Part shown: positions 17,759-27,235 of the stretch, piece by piece | How the letters are laid out: every line of letters starts with the position of its first letter | How positions within the stretch are numbered: position 1 is the first letter of the stretch | NCBI RefSeq assembly: GCF_030020805.1 | Contig: NZ_CP125098.1 | Span: forward strand, 6,223,501 to 6,287,500 | Reading direction: 5' to 3' | Source of the DNA: Paenibacillus sp. RC67 | GTDB lineage: Bacteria; Bacillota; Bacilli; Paenibacillales; NBRC-103111 | Length of the DNA: 64,000 nucleotides | Notes under the pieces: generated by a model | Database searches by the model: none | What the model saw: the letters and a program-made list of their open reading frames with translations, nothing else | Told to the model about the DNA's origin: nothing | Position numbers and translations under genes: made by a program

Positions 17759-19365
17759 GGTTGTCTCCTTACCTTGAAGCTAATTTTTGTCCCTTCGTTC
17801 CGCTTGCTTTCAATTTCCAGCGCTTGCTCCGCTCCATAGTGATACCTCAGCCTTTGTTCTATATTGTTCAGAGCTATTCCAACATGCTCCTCCTGCTGCT
17901 GTTGAAGGGTCTGCATCCCTACCCCGTTATCTTCAACCGAAATTCGGATACCGGGCTCGTCTCCTTCCATCTCCTGCTTAATGGATAGCTTGAGGACGCC
18001 AGCTCGATTGGAATTCTTCAAACCATGGACAAGAGCGTTCTCCACCAGCGGCTGAATCGAAAAAGGCGGAATCTGCTTATCCAGTACCTGCTCGTCTATA
18101 TCCGTCACAAAATGCAGCTGGTCACCCAGCCTAGCTTTAGTAAGCGTTAAATAAGCGGTCACCATCTCCAGCTCATCGCGGATAGGAACTAGCGTTTTGC
18201 TGCTATTATTCATATTGTTTCTCATCCATTTGGACAAATGCATCACCAATTGTCTTGCATCCTCCGGCTTCGTACGGATAAAAGATTTGACCGTATTCAA
18301 TACATTGAACATGAAATGAGGGCTCATTTGAGCCTGCAAAGAACGAATCTCTGCATCCGCAAGCAGTTGTGAATGGCGCTCAGCCTCCACAAACGTATAC
18401 TGCTGCGACAAAAGCTGTGCGAGTGAGTTGAGCATTCTTCGACGGGAAGGGCTGTCGTCCTGCTGCCTCAGATAGAACAGACGAAAGTGCCCGATCTGCT
18501 TGTTCATCTGTGTTTCTATAGGCAAGTCAATCCAGTACGGGGTTTTCCTGCCCTCCATCACCTGCTCTTTTCCATTTTTATAGAAAAAAGCGCCCACTGC
18601 CAGCGTCTCCTCATGAAGTGTCGCCGTAATAGCACGAATCGCATCAGCGAGATCCATCTTCCAAAGCGGCATTGTCATATCTGCAATATGAAGCGCCTTC
18701 CGGGCATGCTCGTTACCGATACGGTCTTCTTCGCTTTCGATGGTGTTATACACCATGAAGAACATAGCCACACCCGTGCTGTTGGCAATCGTTTGTGGAA
18801 TCCCGATCAGCGCTACCAAGCCGAAAGCTTCATCCCAAGGCTTCGACAACAACAAAATAAGTGTCATCTGGAGCGACTCACCGACGATACCGACAACAAA
18901 TGCCAAGGTAACCGAGGACATGTTGCGAAACCTTTTTTTCAATGCATTACGGCATAAGCCTCCCAATAAGCCTTGCAGCACAGGTGCCAGCGCACAAGCT
19001 ACCGCAACAAAGCCTCCCAATGACAAGCGGTGAAGGCCCGCCACGGCCCCGACAATCAAGCCGCTCTTTACGCCTCCAAGCAATCCAGCGATGATAACTC
19101 CTACCGTACGAGAGTTGGCAATGGCCGCGGTGGGAGATACACTCTCGATCCATGGCGCTGGCCGATACGCGTATTGGGAAACTTCTACTCCAGAATAAGT
19201 GCCGAGAATCGAATACAAGCTGAAAAAAACAAGAAAACGCCAATGATTGCGTCTATCTCCTTGGTAACTCATGTAGCTTCTCATCCACTTGCTTCGCGAG
19301 AAGACGAAGGCGGCTGCAATAAGAAACCCGACTCTCTCGAGCATATCGATCATTAAGTGAAACAT
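17743..19365 (-). CDS. lytS: LytS-type sensor histidine kinase
   Basis: 540 aa. An N-terminal 5TM receptor of the LYT type (about residues 1-200) has the signature NSRTVGVIIAGLLGG. A GAF-like linker follows, then a HisKA_7TM/His_kinase domain with phosphoacceptor LQAQMSPHFMFNVLNTV and an ATPase domain with N box FSIQPLVENALVHG and G box DNGVGM. GGGAG is eight bases upstream of the ATG. By similarity to LytS/BtsS/YpdA it senses extracellular pyruvate or a related signal. Confidence 0.93.
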   Translation of the reverse strand: MFHLMIDMLERVGFLIAAAFVFSRSKWMRSYMSYQGDRRNHWRFLVFFSLYSILGTYSGVEVSQYAYRPAPWIESVSPTAAIANSRTVGVIIAGLLGGVKSGLIVGAVAGLHRLSLGGFVAVACALAPVLQGLLGGLCRNALKKRFRNMSSVTLAFVVGIVGESLQMTLILLLSKPWDEAFGLVALIGIPQTIANSTGVAMFFMVYNTIESEEDRIGNEHARKALHIADMTMPLWKMDLADAIRAITATLHEETLAVGAFFYKNGKEQVMEGRKTPYWIDLPIETQMNKQIGHFRLFYLRQQDDSPSRRRMLNSLAQLLSQQYTFVEAERHSQLLADAEIRSLQAQMSPHFMFNVLNTVKSFIRTKPEDARQLVMHLSKWMRNNMNNSSKTLVPIRDELEMVTAYLTLTKARLGDQLHFVTDIDEQVLDKQIPPFSIQPLVENALVHGLKNSNRAGVLKLSIKQEMEGDEPGIRISVEDNGVGMQTLQQQQEEHVGIALNNIEQRLRYHYGAEQALEIESKRNEGTKISFKVRRQPWDGL

Positions 19366-19491
19366 AAGCTAGCTCCCTGCTTCTTATGTATGCTGCCCTC
19401 CTATTATACAACGTTCAGGCTATACTTAAACCAATTGTCCTTGAGCAGGTTAAGAGAGTTCGTTGATTGCGCAATGGTAATCCGATGCACT

Positions 19492-19522
19492 AAAAAAGCA
19501 GCCGATCGATGGATCAAGCTGC
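19492..19522 (-). terminator. Terminator after the yunC homologue
   Basis: GCAGC (19498-19502) pairs with GCTGC (19518-19522), with an inner GATC/GATC pairing; T6 follows on the minus strand. Confidence 0.7.
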
Positions 19523-19548
19523 CTGCCTATACTATACCTCTTCAGTAT

Positions 19549-19851
19549 CTATTTCATCCTTAGAATAGCTTCTCTTCCTATCATGCCTGGGACGATTCCG
19601 AGCTCCTCCGCTTCATACGTCACCGATTCGAGCGGGGCGTTCAGCAGTTCCTCGATCGTACGTACTCCAGTCGCCCTCGCAGCTATAATACGACGGTCCT
19701 TCAGCCGCTCATTTAGCAGCCCAACGTCTAAAGCTCCACACATTATATACCCTTTGTCGGTCGTCACGGCCAATAAGGTCGTTTTAGGAAGCTTGACCTC
19801 AATCGCCAATGCGGTGAAGCCGTCTAGTGAAACGGGTTCCATGCGCATCAT
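19549..19851 (-). CDS. yunC: YunC family protein (DUF1805)
   Basis: 100 aa. It matches B. subtilis YunC closely: LPKTTLLAVTTDKGYIMCGALDVGLLNERL, ARATGVRTIEELLNAPLESVT and GREA. Function unknown. AAGGAG is nine bases before the ATG at 19851; a TTG at 19860 touching the Shine-Dalgarno is not the start. Confidence 0.92.
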   Translation of the reverse strand: MMRMEPVSLDGFTALAIEVKLPKTTLLAVTTDKGYIMCGALDVGLLNERLKDRRIIAARATGVRTIEELLNAPLESVTYEAEELGIVPGMIGREAILRMK

Positions 19852-20035
19852 CTTCAGCAACTCCTTCTCATTCAGCTGTAGGTTATTATATGTGCCTACC
19901 CATCAACGCGTGAGTCTCTATGCAACTCCTCTTGTCATATTTCATCAAAATATGATTTTGTTTTAAAATATCGCTATTTTCAATACTCAAAAAATGGTAT
20001 AGTTAGTTTGTTATAGGTCTAAAGGAGGGGCATCC

Positions 20036-20539
20036 ATGGAGTCGGATCAAAGCCGAATCGGCAAACGCAGATTCCTTTTTAACGTAGACATTCTCATCGA
20101 AGACGAGACCAATGGGCGTGCTCTGGAGAAGCTGCTTCACTTGCTAAATGGAGAGGACATCAAAGATTACCAGATCAAAGAAGGGGTTGAATTAGGTAAG
20201 ATTATCGAAAAAGCCTTGCACGAAACGATCAGCAAATCCAAGGAAAAGCCGGCCGAAGCTGTACAGGTAAAAAAGCAATCCCCTGTTAATCCAAAAGAAC
20301 AAAGCATGTCTCCCAAGGAGGATCCTCATCAAGCGATCTGGGATCAGCTCCAGCAATTTAAGCAAAACAATTCTCTGGTCAGACTTACTATCGTAAAGGG
20401 AAAGGGCATCAAGCTCAACATCCCCTGTCGTATACTTAATTTCGACCCGCCCACCGAAAATGTTTCGGTGTACCATGTTGATGAAAAGCAAGTCTACTTA
20501 TTTAAAATTAATGAAATCGATGATTTCTCTGTCAGTTAA
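20036..20539 (+). CDS. Conserved protein of unknown function
   Basis: 167 aa, soluble. Residues 1-65 look helical and structured (KRRFLFNVDILIEDETNGRALEKLLHLL). A charged, Pro/Lys/Gln-rich linker covers about 70-105. The C-terminal 60 residues look like a small beta domain (LVRLTIVKGKGIKLNIPCRILNFD, VSVYHVDEKQVYLFKINEIDDF). AAAGGAGGGG precedes the ATG. I do not recognise the family. It is single, divergent from the yunC homologue. Confidence 0.75.
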   Translation: MESDQSRIGKRRFLFNVDILIEDETNGRALEKLLHLLNGEDIKDYQIKEGVELGKIIEKALHETISKSKEKPAEAVQVKKQSPVNPKEQSMSPKEDPHQAIWDQLQQFKQNNSLVRLTIVKGKGIKLNIPCRILNFDPPTENVSVYHVDEKQVYLFKINEIDDFSVS

Positions 20540-20642
20540 CATAGCAATAAGAAAGCGTTTTAAAGTAAGCTTTATCGCCAATAGACAGCTTTCTTCGCCA
20601 TCCTTGCATCTATGTTAACGTGAACACTCTTAATTCGTGACG

Positions 20643-20684
20643 AAAAAAGCGGGCAAAGGGAAGACCCCTATGCCCGCTTTCTTT
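20643..20684. terminator. Bidirectional terminator
   Basis: AAAGCGGGCA (20646-20655) and TGCCCGCTTT (20671-20680) form a 10-bp stem with A and T flanks, between convergent genes. Confidence 0.8.
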
Positions 20685-20686
20685 CA

Positions 20687-22612
20687 TTATTTTGGCCTAT
20701 TTGCAGCTGCCGCCTGCTCATGGCCGAAGAGCAATTCCTCCGCCTGTGTAGCACTCAATGGAGGACTGAACCAATAGCCCTGAATTTCATTGCAATGATT
20801 ATGATGTAAGAAGCCTAGCTGTTCCTCTGTCTCCACACCTTCCGCAATAACTTTCAAATTCATATGACGCGTCATCGAAATAATAGATGCCACAATAGCT
20901 GCATCGTTCGGATCCGTCATAATATCACGCACAAAGGACTGGTCTATCTTCAGCTTATCGATCGGAAATCGTTTCAGATAAGACAGAGAACTGTACCCGG
21001 TCCCGAAATCATCGATACTGATTTTGACACCCAGAGACTTCAGCTCTAATAGTAACCCAGTGGCATAATCGACGTCCATCGTGCTGCTTTCCGTAATTTC
21101 AAGCTCCAGGTATGCAGGATCGAGTCCAGTGCTGCTGAGTACCTCGGCCACCTTATCCCGCAGGTTGTGTTGCAGAAACTGACGCGTTGAGAGGTTCACA
21201 GATACCGGAACATGCGCAAGACCTTGATTTTGCCACATCTTATTTTGTCTGCATGCTTCCTGCAGTACCCACTCGCCGATCGGGATAATCATCCCGCTTT
21301 CCTCCGTAAAAGGGATAAAATCCATAGGAGGGATGAGCCCTTTCTCAGGATGATTCCATCGGATTAATGCTTCGAAGCCAACAATAGCTCCTGTTTTAAT
21401 ATCCATCTGCGGCTGATATTTCAATTCGAATTCGTTATGATTTAGCGCTTTTCTTAATTCACTTTCAAGAGTCAACCTTTTCAAGGAAACGGATTTCATC
21501 GCGGAATGGAACACTTGGACATTGTTTTTGCCCTTATCCTTTGCCCGGGTTAAAGCGATATCCGCGCATTTCGTCAGCGAATCGGCATCGTCCTCCTCTT
21601 CGGACAAGACCGCGACACCGATACTAGCCGTTACGTGCACTTGGTACTGTTCCAGCAAGAAAGGCTCCACAAGCACCTCGAATATACGCATAGCAATCTG
21701 ATGAACTTCGTCAGGATGTCCTAGATCCGTGAACATGAAAGCAAATTCATCGCCCTCAGTCCTTGCCAAATAGTCGTTCTCCGAAATGCATCGGGAAAAA
21801 CGCTCAGCCAATTGCAGAAGCAGCATATCTCCATAATCGTGACCGAAGCAGTCATTAACTATTTTGAAACGATCAATATCTACATAAAAAACAGCAAGCA
21901 AATGCTGGTGCAGCTTAGCCGAGGCGATAGCTTCATTCAGCTGGGTATTGAGCATTCTTCGGTTAGGCAGACCCGTCATATCATCATAGTATGCCATGTA
22001 ACGAATACGCTCTTCCGTCCGTTTGGTCGCTGTGATGTCTTGACCGATTACGATCACTCCGCTTAATGAGTCCCCTTCCTTGACCGGTGCTGCCGTAGTA
22101 TCGAAGTCGAGCCGATAGCCGTCTTTATGAATGATTCCCGTCCGGAATGTTTGAGGCACCCCTTGCCGAACTTGTTCAAGAACGTCCTTCGTCTTATGCA
22201 GGCTCTCTTCCGATAGAAACTGCCAAAAGGGCTTGCCTTCTAACATATTCTTGGTGTAGCCAAGCAACTGCTCCGTATTTCCGTTAACCTTAACGATCAT
22301 ACCTTCCTTATCCATCAAACAGACCACATTGGGATTGTACTCGAACAGCGATTCGAATACCTTCTCGTTATCCTTTATGGTCCCGCCTGTTGAGGTCATG
22401 CTTGAAGTCGGTAAAGGCATGGGGGACCTTAGTCGAGCAATGCGATAAAGCAGAAGGACAACAACAAGGTTGCACAGAGCGAGCACGCCCCATATAATAG
22501 GACGATCGACCCACCATGCGGCACAGATGGAGAGCAATACATGTACGCCTACAAGAGACATAAGCCCTTTGTTATTCAAAGCCGATAAAAAGCCTGTTCT
22601 ATACCCCATCAT
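20687..22612 (-). CDS. PAS-GGDEF-EAL cyclic di-GMP protein with membrane anchor
   Basis: 641 aa. Two N-terminal membrane helices (about 15-60), then a PAS domain (VFESLFEYNPNVVCLMDKEGMIVKVN), then GGDEF and EAL domains. The GGDEF signature reads EGDEF (ARTEGDEFAF) and no RxxD inhibitory site precedes it, so cyclase activity is uncertain. The EAL domain keeps EALIRW, LELEITES, DDFGTGYSSL, KIDQSFV and VIAEGVET, so phosphodiesterase activity is likely. AAGGAGGGG precedes the ATG at 22612; the ATG at 22642 lacks one. Confidence 0.92.
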   Translation of the reverse strand: MMGYRTGFLSALNNKGLMSLVGVHVLLSICAAWWVDRPIIWGVLALCNLVVVLLLYRIARLRSPMPLPTSSMTSTGGTIKDNEKVFESLFEYNPNVVCLMDKEGMIVKVNGNTEQLLGYTKNMLEGKPFWQFLSEESLHKTKDVLEQVRQGVPQTFRTGIIHKDGYRLDFDTTAAPVKEGDSLSGVIVIGQDITATKRTEERIRYMAYYDDMTGLPNRRMLNTQLNEAIASAKLHQHLLAVFYVDIDRFKIVNDCFGHDYGDMLLLQLAERFSRCISENDYLARTEGDEFAFMFTDLGHPDEVHQIAMRIFEVLVEPFLLEQYQVHVTASIGVAVLSEEEDDADSLTKCADIALTRAKDKGKNNVQVFHSAMKSVSLKRLTLESELRKALNHNEFELKYQPQMDIKTGAIVGFEALIRWNHPEKGLIPPMDFIPFTEESGMIIPIGEWVLQEACRQNKMWQNQGLAHVPVSVNLSTRQFLQHNLRDKVAEVLSSTGLDPAYLELEITESSTMDVDYATGLLLELKSLGVKISIDDFGTGYSSLSYLKRFPIDKLKIDQSFVRDIMTDPNDAAIVASIISMTRHMNLKVIAEGVETEEQLGFLHHNHCNEIQGYWFSPPLSATQAEELLFGHEQAAAANRPK

Positions 22613-22805
22613 TGCCCCTCCTTTGCACGGATTTTTCGACAATGAGATTTACAAATTATTTCTACATTCAGGTACGATTTTCCTGCACATCAACAATAAA
22701 AAGTGCACATTTCGCCTTATTATGACGATTCATACTCAAAAAGTCTCATCTTCATCATCATAACGATACTTATCTTGCCCAAACTAGTTCGTTAGACTTA
22801 GGTTA

Positions 22806-22834
22806 ATGACAGCTTTAATGGAAATGTTTATAAT
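22806..22834 (+). promoter_or_regulatory. SigA-type promoter of the tautomerase gene
   Basis: ATGACA at 22806-22811, a 17-base spacer, then TATAAT at 22829-22834: 11 of 12 consensus bases. The start codon is 46 bases further on. Confidence 0.65.
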
Positions 22835-22880
22835 GAATTACAAGTCGAGAATAGAAGAGATTAGGAAGGTGAGCTGAGCC

Positions 22881-23270
22881 ATGGCACAAATAAAGATCTA
22901 CGGGTTAAAAGAGCACTTGAATCCTATTAAGGAAAAGCTTTCGGAGGTCATTCACTCCTGCGTCGTAGACGCGTTTCAGTATCCTCCTGACAAACGATTT
23001 CATCGTTTCTTTCCAATGGAAGCCGAAGACTTCCTATTTGCCAACGGGCGGTCAGAAGCTTATACCATAATTGAAATTAGTATGTTTGAAGGCAGAACGG
23101 TAGAAGCCAAAAAGAAACTGATACAGCTTCTTTTCCAAAGAATGCACGAATCATTCGGCATCTCACCCCAAGACGTGGAAATTACACTGTTCGAAACACC
23201 CAAGCATAACTGGGGGATCCGCGGCCTGCCCGGCGATGAGCTTGAATTAAACTATAAAGTAAATATATGA
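22881..23270 (+). CDS. Tautomerase superfamily protein (YusQ/YrdN-like)
   Basis: 129 aa of the tautomerase_2 (PF14552) type, similar to B. subtilis YusQ: HLNPIKEKLSEVIHSCVVDAFQYPPDKRFHRF and YTIIEISMFEGRTVEAKKKLIQLLF. It begins MAQIKIYG and lacks the Pro-2 that is the catalytic base of 4-oxalocrotonate tautomerases, so the reaction is unclear. AAGGTGAG precedes the ATG. Confidence 0.88.
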   Translation: MAQIKIYGLKEHLNPIKEKLSEVIHSCVVDAFQYPPDKRFHRFFPMEAEDFLFANGRSEAYTIIEISMFEGRTVEAKKKLIQLLFQRMHESFGISPQDVEITLFETPKHNWGIRGLPGDELELNYKVNI

Positions 23271-23278
23271 CCCATCAG

Positions 23279-23303
23279 GCAGCCTAATATAGGCTGCTTT
23301 TTT
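23279..23303 (+). terminator. Terminator of the tautomerase gene
   Basis: GCAGCCT/AGGCTGC stem with a 5-base loop followed by T6. Confidence 0.85.
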
Positions 23304-23304
23304 A

Positions 23305-23338
23305 TAAAAAAAGAAATCCGGCTGTTCTCAGCCGAATT
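23305..23338 (-). terminator. Terminator of the DUF423 gene
   Basis: CGGCTG/CAGCCG core extended by A-T pairs (23315-23338), with a T-rich tail on the minus strand. Confidence 0.7.
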
Positions 23339-23354
23339 CCTCTTTATGCGAACC

Positions 23355-23735
23355 TTACTGCTTCTTATACTGCAACGCCGCCAGCATCAGCGACAGCCAA
23401 CCGAATAAAAATGCTACGCCGCCGAATGGAGTAATCGCGCCAAGCGGCTTGATTCCTGTAACGGCAAGCAGATATAAACTGCCTGAAAACAACACAATCC
23501 CGATCAGCAACGCCCATCCCGCTCTGGTCAGATGCTTGTTATTCGGCAATAGAGCAGCGATCATCCCTATTGCGATGAGCCCCAAGGAGTGCATCATTTG
23601 ATATTGAACACCGGTCTCATAAACCGCCAGCATGTCAGCTCCTATTTTCGTCTTTAGCATATGAGCTCCGAAGGCTCCGAGCGCAACCGACAAAAACGCA
23701 CAAATGCTCCCGATCACCACAAAACGTGAATTCAT
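23355..23735 (-). CDS. ywdK: DUF423 family membrane protein (YwdK-like)
   Basis: 126 aa with four hydrophobic segments; the family signature VALGAFGAHMLK is near the N-terminus and ITPFGGVAFLFGWL near the C-terminus. Function unknown. GGAGGTGG lies eight bases before the ATG at 23735, so the in-frame ATG at 23783 is not used. Confidence 0.9.
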   Translation of the reverse strand: MNSRFVVIGSICAFLSVALGAFGAHMLKTKIGADMLAVYETGVQYQMMHSLGLIAIGMIAALLPNNKHLTRAGWALLIGIVLFSGSLYLLAVTGIKPLGAITPFGGVAFLFGWLSLMLAALQYKKQ

Positions 23736-23851
23736 ATTATTTTCCACCTCCGATATGGCAAATCCATCACGATCCTCTTGCACATATCATCATAGCTGAT
23801 TTTTGCACCTGATGCCAAACACAACCTGATCTCAAAAAATGATCTCACACT

Positions 23852-24154
23852 CTAAAAGATTTGCCCTACGTCATGCTGTCCGATAATTAACGTTACAGGC
23901 TCCAAATAAACGCGGGTCGCCGCAGGAGTTGCCATTAGATCCGTTTCAATATCGACAATATTGACGCGCTGCTGCTTGCCTTCCCTCTTATCGTATACCA
24001 CTTCGAACTGGCGAAGACCCAATTGATGAGTAATAACCGAAGAACCTACAGCCAAAGCAACCAGTTCATGCTCACCATGATGGAACAGGACTTCCGACAT
24101 AATTTCGTCGCTCATATCAACAATTTTAACGGATTGATAAATAGAATACTGCAT
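23852..24154 (-). CDS. Small conserved protein of unknown function
   Basis: 100 aa, acidic, without membrane segments or a recognised motif; predicted strands alternate (ELVALAVGSSVITHQLGLRQFEVVYD; RVNIVDIETDLMATPAATRVYLEPVTLII). AAAGGAGG before the ATG supports it as a real gene. I do not recognise it. Confidence 0.7.
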   Translation of the reverse strand: MQYSIYQSVKIVDMSDEIMSEVLFHHGEHELVALAVGSSVITHQLGLRQFEVVYDKREGKQQRVNIVDIETDLMATPAATRVYLEPVTLIIGQHDVGQIF

Positions 24155-24275
24155 ATATATGCCTCCTTTGGTTTACCCTGCATGCAATCCACTTCGACAC
24201 AATCCGTCAAAACTCCTGCCTTTCTCTTCCAATGTTCAGGATATGTTCAAGACTTTTTGTCTATCATTTCAAAAG

Positions 24276-24316
24276 TAAAATAAAAACCTGCCAAGCCCCA
24301 TTTAGGGTCCGACAGG
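24276..24316 (-). terminator. Terminator of the GH95 gene
   Basis: A 12-bp imperfect stem (CCTG..CCC with GGG..CAGG) followed by T5ATTTT on the minus strand. Confidence 0.75.
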
Positions 24317-24329
24317 TAAGATTTAATGA

Positions 24330-26645
24330 CTAAACGTTCGCTGTAAGTACGTAGGAAACTCCCGCTTCTACCGATAATTTCAGAAGGTCGCCTTCATAGT
24401 TTGCAGAGACTGCTTGACCTTCACTTTGTACTTGAAGCGGAGCCGCAGCATAGATCGAAATGACGCTGCTATGGCTTGCTCGCAGCACTGCTTTGGACAA
24501 CACTCCTTGCTTCCACTCCAGGTCAACTTCAATTCCGCCTCTAGCGCGCAACCCGCTAACCTTACCATCCTGCCAAGCCTTCGGCAGCGCCGGCAGCAGA
24601 GCAAGCTCGTCGCTATGCGATTGGAGCAGCATTTCCACGATACCGGCGGTACCGCCGAAATTGCCGTCAATTTGGAACGGTGGATGCGCATCAAACATGT
24701 TCGGATAGGTTGACTTGGCCAGCAATGCCTTAACATTCTCGTAAGCCGTATCTCCCTCGCACAATCTTGCCCAGAAGTTAATAATCCATGCACGGCTCCA
24801 GCCGGTATGTCCTCCGCCATGAGAAAGTCTCCGCTCGAGCGTGCGCTTAGCAGCCAGTGCCAGCTCAGGCGTACGACGTGCATGAATCATCTCACCCGGA
24901 TGAAGCGCGAATAGCTGGGAAATGTGACGGTGGCCCGGATCATACTCCTCGTAGTCTTCCAGCCATTCCATCACTTGGCCGTACTTGCCGATAGTCGGTT
25001 TAGGAATACGGTCCAGAGCCGATTCCAACTGCTGACGGAATTCTTCGTCGCAGCCAAGAATTCCGGCTGCGTCTGTGCAAGCTGTAAACAGCGTATGGAC
25101 GATCTGCATATCCATGGCAGGACCCATACATACGTTGCCTGTCGTACCGTCAGGCAAAATGAATTTATTTTCAGGTGACATGGAAGGTCCCGTTACAAGG
25201 CGTCCCTTATCGTCTTCAACCATATACTCAAGCAAAAACTGTGCTGCTTCCTTCATGATCGGATATGCACGATTGGACAAAAAGCTTTGATCCAATCCGA
25301 AGCGATAATGTTCCCACAAATGAAGGGACAGCCATGCGGCACCCATTGGCCAAATCGAGGAAGACACCAGAATCCCCTCGACATGTGTATCGCCCCATAA
25401 ATTGGTGTTATGGTGTGCTACGAAGCCGTTGCAGCCGTACACTTCACGAGCCGTCACTCGGCCGTTCGGCAGCATCTTCTCGATGAGATCGAACAGCGGC
25501 TCATGACATTCAGCGAGGTTACACAGCTCGGCAGGCCAGTAGTTCATTTCCGTGTTAATGTTAATCGTAAACTTCGATTCCCAAGGCGGGGTGTAGCTGT
25601 CATTCCATATCCCTTGCAAGTTCGCGGCAATACTGCCCGGGCGTGAGCAAGACAACAGCAAATACCGGCCAAAATCAAAGAACAATTGAACGAGCCCTTG
25701 ATCGTCTTGCCCCTCTTGCACCTGCTTCAACCGAACATCAGTAGGCAGCTTCTGCTTCTCAGCCTTATCAGGAGCGGAAAGCTCCAAGCGAACACGTCCG
25801 TACTTGTCCGAATAATCAGCAATATGTGCCTGCTTCAGCTGCTCATAGGATTTGCTCGCAGCCAGCTCCAATTGCTCCATACATACTTTCTCAGGATCAT
25901 CGTAGCGGTATGTCGTATTAGCGGCCAGCAGCAGTGTTACTTCATCAGCCTGGTCAACGGAGAGAAAATCTCCGATAGTGCGAACCGATCCTCCGCTTAC
26001 GATCGCTTTCAAGCCGGCACGGAACTGTACTCCGTCCTTTCCGCATTCGCCTACCATCATAATCGTATCGGAGCTGATGCTTTTGCTTCCGCCATCAAAA
26101 GGCCGGCGCATAAAATGAACGCCAAACGTAAGGCCACCCGGTTTATTCGTCTTTAGACGAATGGCCATTACATGGTCAACCGCACTGCTGAAATACTCTC
26201 TCGTATATTCAAAACCGTCTATTTGGTAACGAACGCTAGCCGTCGCCGTATCCAGATCCAGCTCTCTGTGATAAGCTTCTGTTTTTTTGTCATGATTCAA
26301 GAAGTAAAAGAACAGGTCTCCCAATGGATGATACGGATGCAAATACTTAGGCGCGGACATAAGCGCCATCCGGCTTAAATGCTCCGCCTCCTGCTGTTTT
26401 CCTTCGAACAATAAACGGCGAATTTCATCCACATGGTGAATCGCGTCTTGGCTGTTCGCTTTTTTAGGTCCACCGTACCAGACGGTATCTTCATTTAATT
26501 GAATTTTTTCCTGGGCAACCGTTCCGAAAATCATGCCTCCCAAACGGCCGTTACCAATCGGGAGAGCCTCCTGCCACTTGCTAGCCGGCTGCTGATACCA
26601 TAACGATGAACGGATTGAATCCGTGTCTTTGAGTAAACGGGACAT
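24330..26645 (-). CDS. GH95-family alpha-L-fucosidase (or related alpha-galactosidase)
   Basis: A 771-aa inverting glycosidase. N-terminal signature SLWYQQPASKWQEALPIGNGRLGGMIFG and QLNEDTVWYGGP is typical of GH95. The (alpha/alpha)6 catalytic domain has NMNYW-type NINTEMNYWPAELCNL, GFVAHHNTNLWGD, PMGAAWLSLHLWEHYRF, then HRHISQLFALHPGE and HGGGHTGWSRAW. No signal peptide, so cytoplasmic. The family hydrolyses alpha-1,2-fucosyl bonds of xyloglucan or glycan side chains; some members act on L-galactose. GGAAGGAGT precedes the ATG. It is a single gene. Confidence 0.92.
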   Translation of the reverse strand: MSRLLKDTDSIRSSLWYQQPASKWQEALPIGNGRLGGMIFGTVAQEKIQLNEDTVWYGGPKKANSQDAIHHVDEIRRLLFEGKQQEAEHLSRMALMSAPKYLHPYHPLGDLFFYFLNHDKKTEAYHRELDLDTATASVRYQIDGFEYTREYFSSAVDHVMAIRLKTNKPGGLTFGVHFMRRPFDGGSKSISSDTIMMVGECGKDGVQFRAGLKAIVSGGSVRTIGDFLSVDQADEVTLLLAANTTYRYDDPEKVCMEQLELAASKSYEQLKQAHIADYSDKYGRVRLELSAPDKAEKQKLPTDVRLKQVQEGQDDQGLVQLFFDFGRYLLLSCSRPGSIAANLQGIWNDSYTPPWESKFTININTEMNYWPAELCNLAECHEPLFDLIEKMLPNGRVTAREVYGCNGFVAHHNTNLWGDTHVEGILVSSSIWPMGAAWLSLHLWEHYRFGLDQSFLSNRAYPIMKEAAQFLLEYMVEDDKGRLVTGPSMSPENKFILPDGTTGNVCMGPAMDMQIVHTLFTACTDAAGILGCDEEFRQQLESALDRIPKPTIGKYGQVMEWLEDYEEYDPGHRHISQLFALHPGEMIHARRTPELALAAKRTLERRLSHGGGHTGWSRAWIINFWARLCEGDTAYENVKALLAKSTYPNMFDAHPPFQIDGNFGGTAGIVEMLLQSHSDELALLPALPKAWQDGKVSGLRARGGIEVDLEWKQGVLSKAVLRASHSSVISIYAAAPLQVQSEGQAVSANYEGDLLKLSVEAGVSYVLTANV

Positions 26646-26790
26646 ATAAAGAGACTCCTTCCTTTGATGAAAGCTATATAACTTAGCTGCTTCTTATGTG
26701 CATCCTTTCTATTATAAAAAAATAAAATGATGTTTAACATGTAAAATGCTCATATGTATTTGCATAAAGCTAAGATCTTAGTGTCCAAAT

Positions 26791-26820
26791 AAAAAAAACC
26801 GGCACCATACAGCACCAGTT
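26791..26820 (-). terminator. Probable terminator of the DUF3817 gene
   Basis: AACTGG/CCGGTT outer stem with weak inner pairing, then T8 on the minus strand. Confidence 0.55.
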
Positions 26821-26836
26821 CTTCCCTTTTTACAAA

Positions 26837-27130
26837 TTAATTATATCTCTTGCGCAGTCTAGCATCCATGACAAAGGTTCCAAATGGAAGAAGTGATGCG
26901 AGGACGGCTCCGATCACTTTAATGATATTCCAACGATGTACAAGCGTCACATGGGCAAGAGCTAATAAATAAAGAATAAACAGCACCCCGTGGAGCATCC
27001 CGATATATTTAACTGGCGCCGGGAAGTCCGCATAATATTTCAGAGGCATAGCAATGATAAGCAGCACAAGAAATGAAATTCCCTCATAAATACCAATGGC
27101 ACGCAAACGACCGATTGGAGTTCTAAACAT
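26837..27130 (-). CDS. DUF3817 family membrane protein (YdzA-like)
   Basis: 97 aa, three hydrophobic segments, with IGIYEGISFLVLL, MLHGVLFILYLLAL and LASLLPFGTFVMDARL, which define the family. Function unknown. GGAAGGTG precedes the ATG at 27130; the in-frame ATG at 27172 is not supported. Confidence 0.87.
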   Translation of the reverse strand: MFRTPIGRLRAIGIYEGISFLVLLIIAMPLKYYADFPAPVKYIGMLHGVLFILYLLALAHVTLVHRWNIIKVIGAVLASLLPFGTFVMDARLRKRYN

Positions 27131-27177
27131 TGGACACCTTCCTGTTCTTAACGTAATAGTCATCCATGACATTAATA

Positions 27178-27209
27178 TAAAAAACCGCTTTCAGCAAGAA
27201 GAAAGCGGC
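27178..27209 (-). terminator. Terminator of the aldo/keto reductase gene
   Basis: CCGCTTTC/GAAAGCGG perfect 8-bp stem with T6 on the minus strand. Confidence 0.85.
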
Positions 27210-27235
27210 ATTTGTCGGAATATAGTCACTTTTGA

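Noticed and set aside
20548..20562. cre-like AAAGCGTTTT after the 167-aa gene
   Set aside because: Lies downstream of both convergent genes and misses fixed positions of the consensus.
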